From the NCBI GenBank assembly GCA_000403315.2, contig KE159640.1, positions 263,362-327,361 of the forward strand: DNA of 64,000 nt. The letters run 5' to 3'. Each line of letters opens with the position of its first letter. Positions within the stretch are counted from its first letter, which is position 1. Of the stretch, positions 24,880 through 33,874 are shown piece by piece. This stretch comes from Lachnospiraceae bacterium A2. Its GTDB lineage: Bacteria > Bacillota > Clostridia > Lachnospirales > Lachnospiraceae. The notes under the pieces are model-generated. The model saw nothing but the letters and a program-made list of their open reading frames with translations, made no database searches and was not told where the DNA came from. A program made the position numbers and the translations under genes.

Positions 24880-25833
24880 ATGAAAAAGCAGGTTCGTAAT
24901 GTTTTACTTTTAAGTACCCTAACAACTATCAGCATTTACGGTATCAATAAAGCCATCAGTATTTCATCCAACTTAAAAAATTTAATGAAAACAGACAAGG
25001 GGAATTTCTTTAACTGGAGATATGGAAATATTTTTTACACCAAACAGGGAAAAGGAAGCCCCCTGCTCCTAATCCACGATTTGAACCCGGCTTCTTCTTC
25101 CTATGAATGGGAACGGACTGCAAAACACCTTGCTAAACACCATACTGTTTACAGCCTTGATTTACTGGGTTGCGGAAGGAGCAGCAAACCAAATATGACT
25201 TACAGCAATTTTCTCTTTGTCCAATTGCTGACGGATTTTACAAAAAATGTAATCGGCACAAAACCTGATATTATTGCCACCGGGGATTCTGCATCCTTTG
25301 TCCTGATGGCATGCAATATGGAGCCTGACCATTTCAAGAAAATTATTATCATTAACCCTGCCCCATTGGAAGAACTGGCAAAAACACCAAACAAACGGAA
25401 AAATACGTTAAAGTTCCTCATAGACCTTCCTGTTTTCGGCACTATGATTTACAACCTTGCTTTCAGCCAGAACAGCATAGGCCAATTATTCCAAAAATAT
25501 TATTACAAGAACCATATGGTTCCCAGCAGGATAATAGATACTTATTACGAAGCGGCACATATAGAAAACAGCCGCGGAAAATATTTACTTTCCAGCATAA
25601 AAGCCAATTATACAAACATCAATATTGTCCATGCACTGAAAAAAATAAATAACAGCATTTACTTAATTGGCAGCAAAGGAAATGAGGAAATGGGACAGAT
25701 TATAGAATCCTATGTTTCCTACAACCCTTCCATTGAAGTTTCTTATCTTGGTGATTCCAAATACCTTCCCCAGTTGGAATCACCGGAAAAGCTGCTGGAC
25801 ATTTTAAATTTATATTTAGACCCAGTGAAATAA
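24880..25833 (+). CDS. Membrane-anchored alpha/beta hydrolase-fold protein
   Basis: This 317-residue protein starts MKKQVRNVLLLSTLTTISIYG, a short signal anchor. The alpha/beta hydrolase core has LLLIHDLNPASSSYEWERTA, YSLDLLGCGRSSKP and the nucleophile elbow GDSAS (normally GxSxG). The usual catalytic-His stretch GHxPxxExP reads SKYLPQLESP here, with Tyr at the His position. It may therefore be a degenerate enzyme. GGAGG precedes the ATG at 24880. It is the only plus-strand gene in this arm and ends at a clear terminator. Confidence 0.8.
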   Translation: MKKQVRNVLLLSTLTTISIYGINKAISISSNLKNLMKTDKGNFFNWRYGNIFYTKQGKGSPLLLIHDLNPASSSYEWERTAKHLAKHHTVYSLDLLGCGRSSKPNMTYSNFLFVQLLTDFTKNVIGTKPDIIATGDSASFVLMACNMEPDHFKKIIIINPAPLEELAKTPNKRKNTLKFLIDLPVFGTMIYNLAFSQNSIGQLFQKYYYKNHMVPSRIIDTYYEAAHIENSRGKYLLSSIKANYTNINIVHALKKINNSIYLIGSKGNEEMGQIIESYVSYNPSIEVSYLGDSKYLPQLESPEKLLDILNLYLDPVK

Positions 25834-25884
25834 CAGGGATCAAACAGTAAAATTTCAGTTTTCTGCACTATAAACATAATCTAA

Positions 25885-25930
25885 AATCCCCAGACTGCAC
25901 AACGATACAGTTTGGGGATTCTTTTTTTAC
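25885..25930. terminator. Terminator after the hydrolase gene
   Basis: AATCCCCAGACTG (25885-25897) pairs with CAGTTTGGGGATT (25908-25920), followed by CTTTTTTT. Confidence 0.85.
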
Positions 25931-25988
25931 CTACATGAGCTTTTTTAGTTTCCTGCATAAGCATTAACGTTAAAACTATTGAAAATTA

Positions 25989-26897
25989 TTACTGTATTGG
26001 ATGTTTTGAAGGGGTTCCCGCTTTCCTTGGATAGCCTTTAGGCGTTTTCTTTTTCTTTTCTATCTGTATAAATGCCCTTGATACATCCGTTCCTGGCAAA
26101 GTAAATTTTTCTATCTTACTTACAGTTCCCCCTAAAACAGAGATTGCTTTTTTTGCCTGTGCTGCTTCTTCCTCTATTTCCCCGGATTTGTAAGAAATGA
26201 AATTCCCTCCTATTTTGACAAAAGGCAGGCAATATTCAGCCAAAGCTGACAGATTAGCTACTGCCCGTGACACGCATAAGCCAAATTTTTCCCGGTATTC
26301 CTTTTTTACTGCTAAATCTTCTGCCCTTCCATGGACTGCGGTAATTCCATCTAACTGTAATTCTTCCAAAACATCTTTAATAAAAAGTATGCGCTTATTC
26401 AGGGAATCCACCAATACAAGCTCCAATTCAGGAAATACTATCTTCAAAGGAATACCCGGAAACCCTGCGCCCGTCCCTAAATCTAATACTCTTATTTTTT
26501 TATTTAAATCCATACATTTTATTAAACTTAATGAATCCAAAAAATGCTTTTCCACCGCGTCTTCCCACTCTGTAATAGAAGTCAGGTTCATCACTTTATT
26601 TTTTTCTATCAGCATTTCATAAAAAGTCAGGAACTGCCCCATTTGGGTTTCGGAACACGTAATCCCCAATTGTTCCAAACCCTTATAAAATTTTTCTAAC
26701 TGATATTTTCCCAACGCTCTTTCCGTGAATTTTACAATTTTCCCTGTTTGGCCTGGGGCGCTAATTTTAAAACCGTCTCCCCCTGATTTAAGAATTATTT
26801 CATCTTCTTCTGGCGGATTACTTGTTTTGTCGCTCTCTCCCGGATTTACCATTCCTTCATTTTGGTTCGAACAATTTTCATCAAACTTTATTCCCAT
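25989..26897 (-). CDS. rsmG: 16S rRNA (guanine-527-N7)-methyltransferase RsmG
   Basis: This SAM-dependent methyltransferase has 302 residues, against about 240 in the family. The core shows MNLTSITEWEDAVEKHFLDS, the SAM motif RVLDLGTGAGFPGIPL and CVSRAVANLSAL. It methylates G527 of 16S rRNA. The first 60 residues (NCSNQNEGMVNPGESDKTSN onward) are an unusual polar extension. AAAGGAATC before this ATG supports the long form. The C-terminus also has a Lys-rich tail. It lies downstream of mnmG. Confidence 0.92.
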   Translation of the reverse strand: MGIKFDENCSNQNEGMVNPGESDKTSNPPEEDEIILKSGGDGFKISAPGQTGKIVKFTERALGKYQLEKFYKGLEQLGITCSETQMGQFLTFYEMLIEKNKVMNLTSITEWEDAVEKHFLDSLSLIKCMDLNKKIRVLDLGTGAGFPGIPLKIVFPELELVLVDSLNKRILFIKDVLEELQLDGITAVHGRAEDLAVKKEYREKFGLCVSRAVANLSALAEYCLPFVKIGGNFISYKSGEIEEEAAQAKKAISVLGGTVSKIEKFTLPGTDVSRAFIQIEKKKKTPKGYPRKAGTPSKHPIQ

Positions 26898-26964
26898 ACA
26901 TGATTCCTTTAATATACTTCTTTTCCTAACGCTACATCAAACTCCCCGCAGAAAGCTATACCTG

Positions 26965-28854
26965 CTAACCCTGCTTCTTCCGGTACATCTGTTCCAAATA
27001 CACCAGCAGCACCGATATATCTGCAGGGGAAACCCCAGAAATCCTTGAAGCCTGCCCTACATTTACTGGCTGGTACAGATTCAGCTTTTGCTGTGCTTCA
27101 ATCCGCAAACCATTCACCTGGCTGTAATCAAACTGTTCTGGAAGATTCTTACTTTCCAGTTTTTTGAAATCCTTTACCTGCTTCAACTGGCGTTTGATAT
27201 ATCCGTCATACTTAATATTAATATTTACCTGCTCTGCCACTTCGTCCGGCAAATCGGGCCTGTCCTTGTCAATTTCTGCCAGAATCCCATAAGACAATTC
27301 TGGACGCCGGATCAACTCTGCAAGGCTAGCGCCTGTCTTTAAGGGCGTGCTTCCATGTTCCTCCAAAAGCTTTTGGACCAAAGCATTAGCCCCAATTTTC
27401 ACATGCTGTACCCGGTCTACTTCTTTTTCAATCAACCGCTCTTTTTCTAATACCCATTGATACCTCTCCTGTGGAATCAGCCCTACTTCATATCCAATTT
27501 TGGATAGGCGCAAATCTGCATTGTCCTGGCGCAGAAGCAGCCGGTACTCTGCCCTTGAAGTCATCATCCGGTAAGGCTCCCTGTTTTCTTTTGTCACAAG
27601 GTCGTCAATCAGCACACCAATATATGAGGTAGACCGGTCCAAAACCAAAGGCTCTTTCCCCTTGAGGTACATAGCTGCATTAATTCCGGCCACCAGACCT
27701 TGAGCCGCCGCTTCCTCATAACCAGAACTTCCATTAAACTGCCCGCCGGAAAACAGGCCTTTCACTGCCTTAAATTCTAAGGAAGGGTAAAGCTGCCTTG
27801 GATTAATACAGTCATACTCAATGGCATATGCATTCCGGACGATTTTTACATGCTCCAGCCCAGCCACTGTCCGGTACATCCTGTATTGGACGTCCTCCGG
27901 CAGGGAACTGGACATCCCACCTACATACATTTCATTGGTAGACAGCCCTTCTGGTTCAATAAATACTTGATGGCGTTCCTTATCGGCAAATCTTACCACC
28001 TTATCCTCAATGGAAGGGCAATATCTTGGGCCAGTCCCTTCAATCATGCCTGAGTACAGGGGGGAGCGGTTCAAATTTTCCCGTATAATTTCATGGGTAT
28101 CTTCATTGGTATAAGTCAGCCAACAGGAAGCCTGCGCTATCTGCACATCCTCTGGGTTTGTAGTAAAAGAAAAAGGCACAACGGTACTGTCCCCTTTCTG
28201 CTCCTGCATTTTACTGAAATCCACAGAACGGCTGTCAATCCTTGCAGGCGTGCCCGTCTTAAACCGGAACAGTTCTATGCCATGCGCCCTTAGAGATTCC
28301 GACAGTCTATTGGCAGGCTGCAGCCCATTTGGGCCAGTGTAATGTACCACGTCCCCATATAAGCATCTGGACTTTAAGTATGTACCAGTGCAAAGCACTA
28401 CTGCCTTACTATAATACATAGCGCCAGAAAAAGTTTTTACGCCTTTCACTGCCCCATCTTCGGTGATCAATTCTGTTACTTCTGCCTGACGGATTGTCAG
28501 CCCTTCCGTCTGTTCCAAAGTCCTGCGCATTTCCCGGCTGTATTCCGACTTATCCGCCTGGGCACGGAGGGAATGGACGGCAGGCCCTTTGGAAACATTC
28601 AGCATTTTTGACTGGATAAACGTCCGGTCAATATTAATTCCCATCTGCCCTCCGAGGGCGTCTACTTCCCTTACCAAATGGCCCTTGGAGCTTCCGCCAA
28701 TATTTGGGTTGCAGGGCATTAATGCAATGCTTTCCACGCTTACCGTAAACACAATGGTTTCCAGGCCAAGCCTTGCGCAGGCAAGGGCAGCTTCGCATCC
28801 TGCATGTCCAGCCCCTACCACGCATATGTCATAATTTTCTGTTACACAAGACAT
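26965..28854 (-). CDS. mnmG: tRNA uridine-34 carboxymethylaminomethyl enzyme MnmG
   Basis: This FAD enzyme of about 629 residues, the usual MnmG length, opens DICVVGAGHAGCEAALACAR (Rossmann FAD site). It has NPNIGGSSKGHLVREVDALGG, MRRTLEQ and C-terminal helical RNA-binding modules. With MnmE it installs the (c)mnm5 group on U34 of tRNAs. The ATG at 28854 is 7 bases from GGGGA; an in-frame ATG two codons earlier is too close. It lies 46 bases after mnmE in one operon. Confidence 0.95.
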   Translation of the reverse strand: MSCVTENYDICVVGAGHAGCEAALACARLGLETIVFTVSVESIALMPCNPNIGGSSKGHLVREVDALGGQMGINIDRTFIQSKMLNVSKGPAVHSLRAQADKSEYSREMRRTLEQTEGLTIRQAEVTELITEDGAVKGVKTFSGAMYYSKAVVLCTGTYLKSRCLYGDVVHYTGPNGLQPANRLSESLRAHGIELFRFKTGTPARIDSRSVDFSKMQEQKGDSTVVPFSFTTNPEDVQIAQASCWLTYTNEDTHEIIRENLNRSPLYSGMIEGTGPRYCPSIEDKVVRFADKERHQVFIEPEGLSTNEMYVGGMSSSLPEDVQYRMYRTVAGLEHVKIVRNAYAIEYDCINPRQLYPSLEFKAVKGLFSGGQFNGSSGYEEAAAQGLVAGINAAMYLKGKEPLVLDRSTSYIGVLIDDLVTKENREPYRMMTSRAEYRLLLRQDNADLRLSKIGYEVGLIPQERYQWVLEKERLIEKEVDRVQHVKIGANALVQKLLEEHGSTPLKTGASLAELIRRPELSYGILAEIDKDRPDLPDEVAEQVNINIKYDGYIKRQLKQVKDFKKLESKNLPEQFDYSQVNGLRIEAQQKLNLYQPVNVGQASRISGVSPADISVLLVYLEQMYRKKQG

Positions 28855-28900
28855 GGGCATTCCCCTTTCTGAATCCTAAACTGAACAAAGTGGGCAAGTA

Positions 28901-30292
28901 TTATTTCCCCATGCAAAATTTCGAAAAAATTTCATTTACCAGATCTTCTCCCACCGACTCACCTGTAATATTTCCTAATTCCTCGCAGGCCCCTACAAGG
29001 TCAATGGAATAAAAATCTTCCGGCATCCCATCCTCTATGCTCTGCTTTACCATGGACAGGCTTTCCAATGCTGACTGGAGGGCTGACTTCTGCCGCACAT
29101 TTGTAATATATATTTCATTATTGAAAGAAATTTCCCCATGGAAGAAAAGCTCCTGAATAGCCCGTTCCAGTTCCTTGGTTCCCTTCCCGTCTTTGATAGA
29201 AATAGGAAAAATTGGATGCCCCATCTGCTTCTGCCCCATCTTGGCCCGGACCAATTCTTCCGTTGTCACTTGGTCCAAATCTGATTTATTTAACAGCACA
29301 ATTGCCTTTTTGCCAGATAATAAGCTTAAAATTTCTTCATCATTTACATCAAAGCTGACAGACGAATCTACCATATAAAGTACAAGGTCTGCCTGGGACA
29401 AATAAGTTTTTGCCCTGTCTACCCCAATCTGTTCCACCACATCCCGGGTATCCCTTATTCCTGCAGTGTCAATAACGTTCAAGGTAATCCCGTTTAAATT
29501 GACTTGTTCCTTTAATATATCCCGGGTTGTCCCGGCAATATCTGTCACGATAGCCCGTTCTTCCCCTGCCAGCATATTCATCAGGGAAGATTTTCCTACA
29601 TTGGGCTTGCCGATAATTACTGTATTAATCCCTTCTTTCAGGAGCGACCCATTTTCCGCATTTAAAATTAATTCGCTGATTTGGGTAGAAAGTTCTGACA
29701 CCGTTTCCATCAGCCGTTCCCCATAGCCTTCGATGGAAATATGCTCTGGGTCATCCAGGGCTGATTCAATAAATGCAATTTCATGGATCAGTTTTCCCCG
29801 GATTCCCTGAATTTTCTCCTTCACCGTCCCTTGGAGCTGCCGGAGGGATGATTCCAAAGCAAAATCATTTTGGGCATTGATTACTTCAATTACAGATTCT
29901 GCCTGGGACAAATCAATTCTCCCATTCAGGAAGGCCCGTTTCGTAAATTCCCCGGGCTCTGCAGGCCTTGCCCCATATTTTATGGCTGTTTCCAAAATGC
30001 GGGTTTGGACCAACGTCCCGCCATGGCAGTCGATTTCCACAGTATCTTCCCTTGTGTAAGTATTGGGGGATTTTAATATCAGCACCATTACCTCGTCTAC
30101 CACTTTTTCCCCATCGCAGATATAACCGTAATGGACAGTATGGCTTTCCGCCTGGGATAATTTTTTGTTGCCCTTTTTGGGGCGGTAAATCTTATCAATC
30201 ACTGAAAAAGCTTCGCCGCCGCTGATACGGATAATCCCAATCCCGGAATTTGCCATGGCAGTGGCTATGGCAGCTATCGTATCTGTTTTCAA
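28901..30292 (-). CDS. mnmE: tRNA modification GTPase MnmE
   Basis: This GTPase of about 463 residues has an N-terminal folate-binding domain (KTDTIAAIATAMANSGIGII). The G domain has GKPNVGKSSL, IAGTTRDI and NKSD, and the C-terminus ends FSKFCMGK with the catalytic-region Cys. It works with MnmG on wobble U34. The start is TTG at 30292: GGGAGGAGG lies 5 bases before it, and the protein then begins exactly as in other species. The upstream in-frame extension has no support. Confidence 0.95.
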   Translation of the reverse strand: MKTDTIAAIATAMANSGIGIIRISGGEAFSVIDKIYRPKKGNKKLSQAESHTVHYGYICDGEKVVDEVMVLILKSPNTYTREDTVEIDCHGGTLVQTRILETAIKYGARPAEPGEFTKRAFLNGRIDLSQAESVIEVINAQNDFALESSLRQLQGTVKEKIQGIRGKLIHEIAFIESALDDPEHISIEGYGERLMETVSELSTQISELILNAENGSLLKEGINTVIIGKPNVGKSSLMNMLAGEERAIVTDIAGTTRDILKEQVNLNGITLNVIDTAGIRDTRDVVEQIGVDRAKTYLSQADLVLYMVDSSVSFDVNDEEILSLLSGKKAIVLLNKSDLDQVTTEELVRAKMGQKQMGHPIFPISIKDGKGTKELERAIQELFFHGEISFNNEIYITNVRQKSALQSALESLSMVKQSIEDGMPEDFYSIDLVGACEELGNITGESVGEDLVNEIFSKFCMGK

Positions 30293-30372
30293 TGGAACCT
30301 CCTCCCATCCTTCCTTCCTAAATTTTAAGCATATAACATGCACAAAATAACAAACATCCAATTCAAAACCAG

Positions 30373-30418
30373 AAAGGCTTTCTCAAGGAAACACAAAGTA
30401 TTTTGAGAAAGCCTTTTT
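30373..30418 (-). terminator. Terminator between jag and mnmE
   Basis: AAAGGCTTTCTCAA (30373-30386) pairs perfectly with TTGAGAAAGCCTTT (30403-30416) with T runs beyond. It separates the rpmH-rnpA-yidD-yidC-jag group from mnmE-mnmG-rsmG. Confidence 0.85.
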
Positions 30419-30489
30419 GGCATAAGCCAAATCCCTTATTCCAAGGCATCCCTGAAAAAGTGCATTTCACGGCGCCTTATACCTTAAGC

Positions 30490-31140
30490 TTAGGAATTGG
30501 CTGCTTTATTGTTATTATTTCTTTTCAGTGTGATTACCACATGGCGGTAGGGCTCCTCCCCTTCGCTGTGGGTGCTCACATAACGGTCATTCTGCAACGC
30601 TGAATGGATAACACGCCGTTCAAATGGGTTCATCGGTTCAAGGGAAACGGGATGCTTGGTCCGCTTCACCTTATAGGCAATGTTTTTCGCAAGATTTTCC
30701 AGAGTATCCCTTCTCCTCTTTCTATAATCCTCTGTGTCAATCTTTACTTTCACATATTCTGTAATCTGTTTCCCAACGGCAAGGTTTGTCAGGTATTGGA
30801 GGGAATCGAGGGTTTGTCCGCGTTTTCCAATTAAAACGCCCATTTCTTCACCCTTTAATTCCACATCAACAATTTTTCCATCTTCGCTTTTATTAATCAG
30901 GATTTCTACTTGCATGCCCATGGCCTGAAACACGCTGCATAAGAAATCATTGACATAATCCTCAATATCTGATTTCTTGCGGACTTTAATAACCGCCGGC
31001 CTGCTTCCGATCCCAAGGAACCCGGAACTTCCTTTTTCAATTACTTCATATTCAATCTTATCACTGGTAGTACCAAGCTTTACAAGACTTTCTGTGATAG
31101 CGTCATCTACGGTTTTTGCTGAAACTTCAATAAAATCCAT
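30490..31140 (-). CDS. jag: RNA-binding protein Jag/KhpB
   Basis: This 216-residue protein has a Jag_N domain (MDFIEVSAKTVDDAITESLV, SSGFLGIG), a KH domain with GVLIGKRGQTLDSLQYL, and an R3H domain ending HVVITLKR. It binds RNA with KhpA and affects cell elongation and division in related bacteria. GGGGGAA lies before the ATG. It follows yidC at 19 bases, as is standard. Confidence 0.95.
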   Translation of the reverse strand: MDFIEVSAKTVDDAITESLVKLGTTSDKIEYEVIEKGSSGFLGIGSRPAVIKVRKKSDIEDYVNDFLCSVFQAMGMQVEILINKSEDGKIVDVELKGEEMGVLIGKRGQTLDSLQYLTNLAVGKQITEYVKVKIDTEDYRKRRRDTLENLAKNIAYKVKRTKHPVSLEPMNPFERRVIHSALQNDRYVSTHSEGEEPYRHVVITLKRNNNNKAANS

Positions 31141-31159
31141 TCAAATTCCCCCTGTTACA

Positions 31160-32425
31160 TCACTTGTTGTTGCGTTCGTTAAAATCTTTTACCATATTGG
31201 CCTTTTCCAAAAGGCTGCCTTTCCTTGCTGTCCTTGCATATTCCTCTGTTTTACGGATTCTCTGTTCCTTTTCCGCAGTACTGACAGGTTCTGCAATCTT
31301 CCTTGTGTTCATTCTGGCAGCGTTCGCTATCTGGTTCTCGTAAATACCCTGCTTCTCCTTTTTCTTCTTTGCCTTCTCCTTATTCCTCTCAATGATTACT
31401 TCTAAATCAAGGTTCTTCATATACTTATTCAGGAAAAACTGCTGGCCGCAACGGATCACAGAACCGGCAACCCAGTAAATCCCAAGGCCTACCGGCACTG
31501 AGAATACCATAAACAGTGAAAACAGAGGCATTACTGTGTTCATGGTCTTTAGCTGCCGTGCCATAGCGTCATTTTCCCCTCCAGCCGCATTGCTGGCATT
31601 GGGCATCAGCTTTAGGCTTAACACCTGGGAACCGTAAGACGCCAAAGGAATCAAAACAGCGCCAAGCACCAAGAGGAAATCTTTATTCCCCCATCCGGTC
31701 CCAATCAGGTTCATAGGGGAATTGGCAATATTAATACCAAAAAAATCGTTAAAATGCATCACTGCAGATTCTGTAGAACTAATAATATCCGTCAGTCCCG
31801 CAAAGCTGTCCTTTAAAATCTCCCAGCCCTGGCCCGGCAGTGCATAAAGCACGTCAATAATAGAATTTGCAGTAGTTGCAGCCGTTTCAAAATTCAGCTT
31901 CACAAGCCCTACATTCGCTTCTTTCAGGAAGGATTTCATAATGCCCTGATATCCATCCACCCCCATGATTTTTTCCACTAACGGGGTATACACTTCCTTA
32001 ACGCTTCCAACATATGCAGGGATATTACGGATAACCTGATACATGGCAAGCATGATTGGGAAGTTAATCAAAAGCTGCACGCAGCTCCCCATTGTGGAAA
32101 CACCATATTTCTGGTAGACCATCTGGGTTTCTTCATTCATTTTCTGTATGGACACCTGGTCTTTTTTATTCTTATATTTTTCCCGGATGGCATTGATTTC
32201 AGGGCTCATTTCCTGCTGGAGCCTTGAGAACTTCTGCTGCTTATAAGTAAGCGGAAGCATCAAGAAATAAATAATGAACGTAAACAAAATAATACACAAT
32301 GCGATATTCTGGATGCCAAATACATTATTCAGGAACATGTACAGGCCATTCATAATATAGCCGATAAGCTTCGCAATCGGACCTAGTATTTTGCCGGAAT
32401 ACTGGGTCAGTATAATTTCTGTCAA
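31160..32425 (-). CDS. yidC: Membrane protein insertase YidC
   Basis: This 421-residue YidC/Oxa1 protein has several membrane segments. The conserved core includes PLTYKQQKFSRLQQEMSPEI and PVGLGIYWVAGSVIRCGQQF. A long periplasm-like loop (about residues 140-240) and a charged coiled-coil tail (RNKEKAKKKKEKQG) are typical for Lachnospiraceae. It inserts membrane proteins alone or with SecYEG. The start is TTG behind AGGAGG. Confidence 0.95.
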   Translation of the reverse strand: MTEIILTQYSGKILGPIAKLIGYIMNGLYMFLNNVFGIQNIALCIILFTFIIYFLMLPLTYKQQKFSRLQQEMSPEINAIREKYKNKKDQVSIQKMNEETQMVYQKYGVSTMGSCVQLLINFPIMLAMYQVIRNIPAYVGSVKEVYTPLVEKIMGVDGYQGIMKSFLKEANVGLVKLNFETAATTANSIIDVLYALPGQGWEILKDSFAGLTDIISSTESAVMHFNDFFGINIANSPMNLIGTGWGNKDFLLVLGAVLIPLASYGSQVLSLKLMPNASNAAGGENDAMARQLKTMNTVMPLFSLFMVFSVPVGLGIYWVAGSVIRCGQQFFLNKYMKNLDLEVIIERNKEKAKKKKEKQGIYENQIANAARMNTRKIAEPVSTAEKEQRIRKTEEYARTARKGSLLEKANMVKDFNERNNK

Positions 32426-32441
32426 TACACAAACCTCCTAT

Positions 32442-32651
32442 TTATGGAACCGGATCATATCCGCCTTTTGAAAAAGGGTTGCATCTCAATATTCTCCACC
32501 CGGCCAGCAGCGACCCCTTGCATGCGCCATATTTTTTTATGGCCTCCAGCCCATAAGAGGAGCAGGTGGGGTAATAGGGGCATTTCGTCGTTTTTAAGGG
32601 TGAAAGGTACATCCTATACAGCTCGATTAAGGCAATTAAAATTCTTTTCAA
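32442..32651 (-). CDS. yidD: Membrane protein insertion efficiency factor YidD
   Basis: This 69-residue protein has the family signature CPYYPTCSSYGLEAIKKYGA and GWRILRCNPFSKGGYDPVP. It is membrane-associated and helps YidC. It overlaps the rnpA stop by 4 bases, so translation is coupled. Confidence 0.95.
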   Translation of the reverse strand: MKRILIALIELYRMYLSPLKTTKCPYYPTCSSYGLEAIKKYGACKGSLLAGWRILRCNPFSKGGYDPVP

Positions 32652-33004
32652 AATATTCCATCTTCTTTTCTTACTAAAATGTGATGAAGGCCTCCAAGGT
32701 GCAGCAATGCCCGTTCTGTTTCATGGTATGTGGCATGCTTTGCCGCTGCCCTTGCAATGACTACAATATCCAAACAATTCCCGAACATTTCTTCCTGTAA
32801 TCTGTAGGCTTCCCGTACTAATCTTGTAATATGATGTCTTATAACACTATTTCCTACTTTTTTGCTAACTGATATTCCTAACCTGTTCTTTCCTAACTGG
32901 TTTTCCAGAACGTACATAACAAAAAAACGGTTCGCATATGATTTTCCATGTTGGTATACGTTCTGGAAGTCACTGTTTTTTTTCAATGATTCTGAGAATT
33001 TCAT
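32648..33004 (-). CDS. rnpA: Ribonuclease P protein component
   Basis: This 118-residue basic protein has the conserved block NRLGISVSKKVGNSVIRHHI then TRLVREAYR, the RNA-binding RNR-like motif. It assists the RNase P RNA in 5' tRNA maturation. Next to rpmH, as almost everywhere. Confidence 0.95.
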   Translation of the reverse strand: MKFSESLKKNSDFQNVYQHGKSYANRFFVMYVLENQLGKNRLGISVSKKVGNSVIRHHITRLVREAYRLQEEMFGNCLDIVVIARAAAKHATYHETERALLHLGGLHHILVRKEDGIF

Positions 33005-33090
33005 AACTTCTTGCTGCTCCTCATAAATAGAGAGCTCCCTGCACCGGCTATTTTATTTGCTGTAAGAAGAAAGACCACAAATGATGTGGC

Positions 33091-33225
33091 CTAAGCTGAC
33101 AATCTCTTTCTTCCTTTTAACCTTCTTGCAGCCAGTACTCTCCTGCCGCCTTTTGTGCTCATTCTTTTTCTAAATCCATGGACCCTCTTACGGGATCTTT
33201 TCTTAGGTTGATATGTCATTTTCAC
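33091..33225 (-). CDS. rpmH: 50S ribosomal protein L34
   Basis: This 44-residue, highly basic protein reads MKMTYQPKKRSRKRVHGFRK and ends LAARRLKGRKRLSA. The start is GTG at 33225, 8 bases after AGGAGGTG; an ATG two codons later is the alternative. Together with rnpA it marks the left side of oriC. Confidence 0.97.
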   Translation of the reverse strand: MKMTYQPKKRSRKRVHGFRKRMSTKGGRRVLAARRLKGRKRLSA

Positions 33226-33379
33226 GGGTCATCCACCTCCTCTGTGTTAGAAAACATCATGTTTCATTATATCAAAAAATCCGGCCAAGTCAAGCTATTT
33301 TGGCATATTTGTTCAGAAAAAGCAAATGTTGATATGTTTTCAACAAGATTTTACAAAAATTTTATTTTCGGCCCATTTT

Positions 33380-33700
33380 TAAGAGTTATTCACATGTTAC
33401 TATATAATAAGGAAGAAAAAAGTTTTATCCACAAGTTATCCACATTTTCCACATTCAAAAAAGTTATCCATATTTTGTGGATAACTTGTGGAAAACTTTT
33501 TGAAACTTTGTGAATATCCACAGTTCCGTGGAGAAATCCACCGAAATTACAAGGATTTTCCATATGTAGATATGTTTACAGGAAATTTGTGCATAAAATT
33601 GACAAGCCAGTACCTACAGACATGCTTCTGCCCTTTATAAACGTTTGTCCACAGCCTGTGCACAAACCCACATTTATTCTCTGTTTATCCACATTCCCTC
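33380..33700. other. oriC: oriC, left subregion with DnaA boxes
   Basis: Perfect DnaA boxes TTATCCACA lie at 33425, 33436, 33685 and inverted at 33476-33484. One-mismatch boxes lie at 33386, 33464, 33487 (inverted) and near 33512. They are tightly packed at 33386-33520 in AT-rich DNA between rpmH and dnaA. Gene strand switches here, which fits the start of bidirectional replication. The rest of the gap (33226-33874) has no gene. Confidence 0.92.
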
Positions 33701-33874
33701 AGTCCCTGAATTCATTTCTACGCAAAATTACACCAAAACGGAACATTAAGGGCTTTATGTTTCTTACATTATCCCCTGTACCTATATAAAATTTTAATTG
33801 ATTATTTGGCCGATTTGCGTTATTATAGAGTATGGAGTACTACGAATTAAAAAAAAGAAATTTTGGAGATGACT

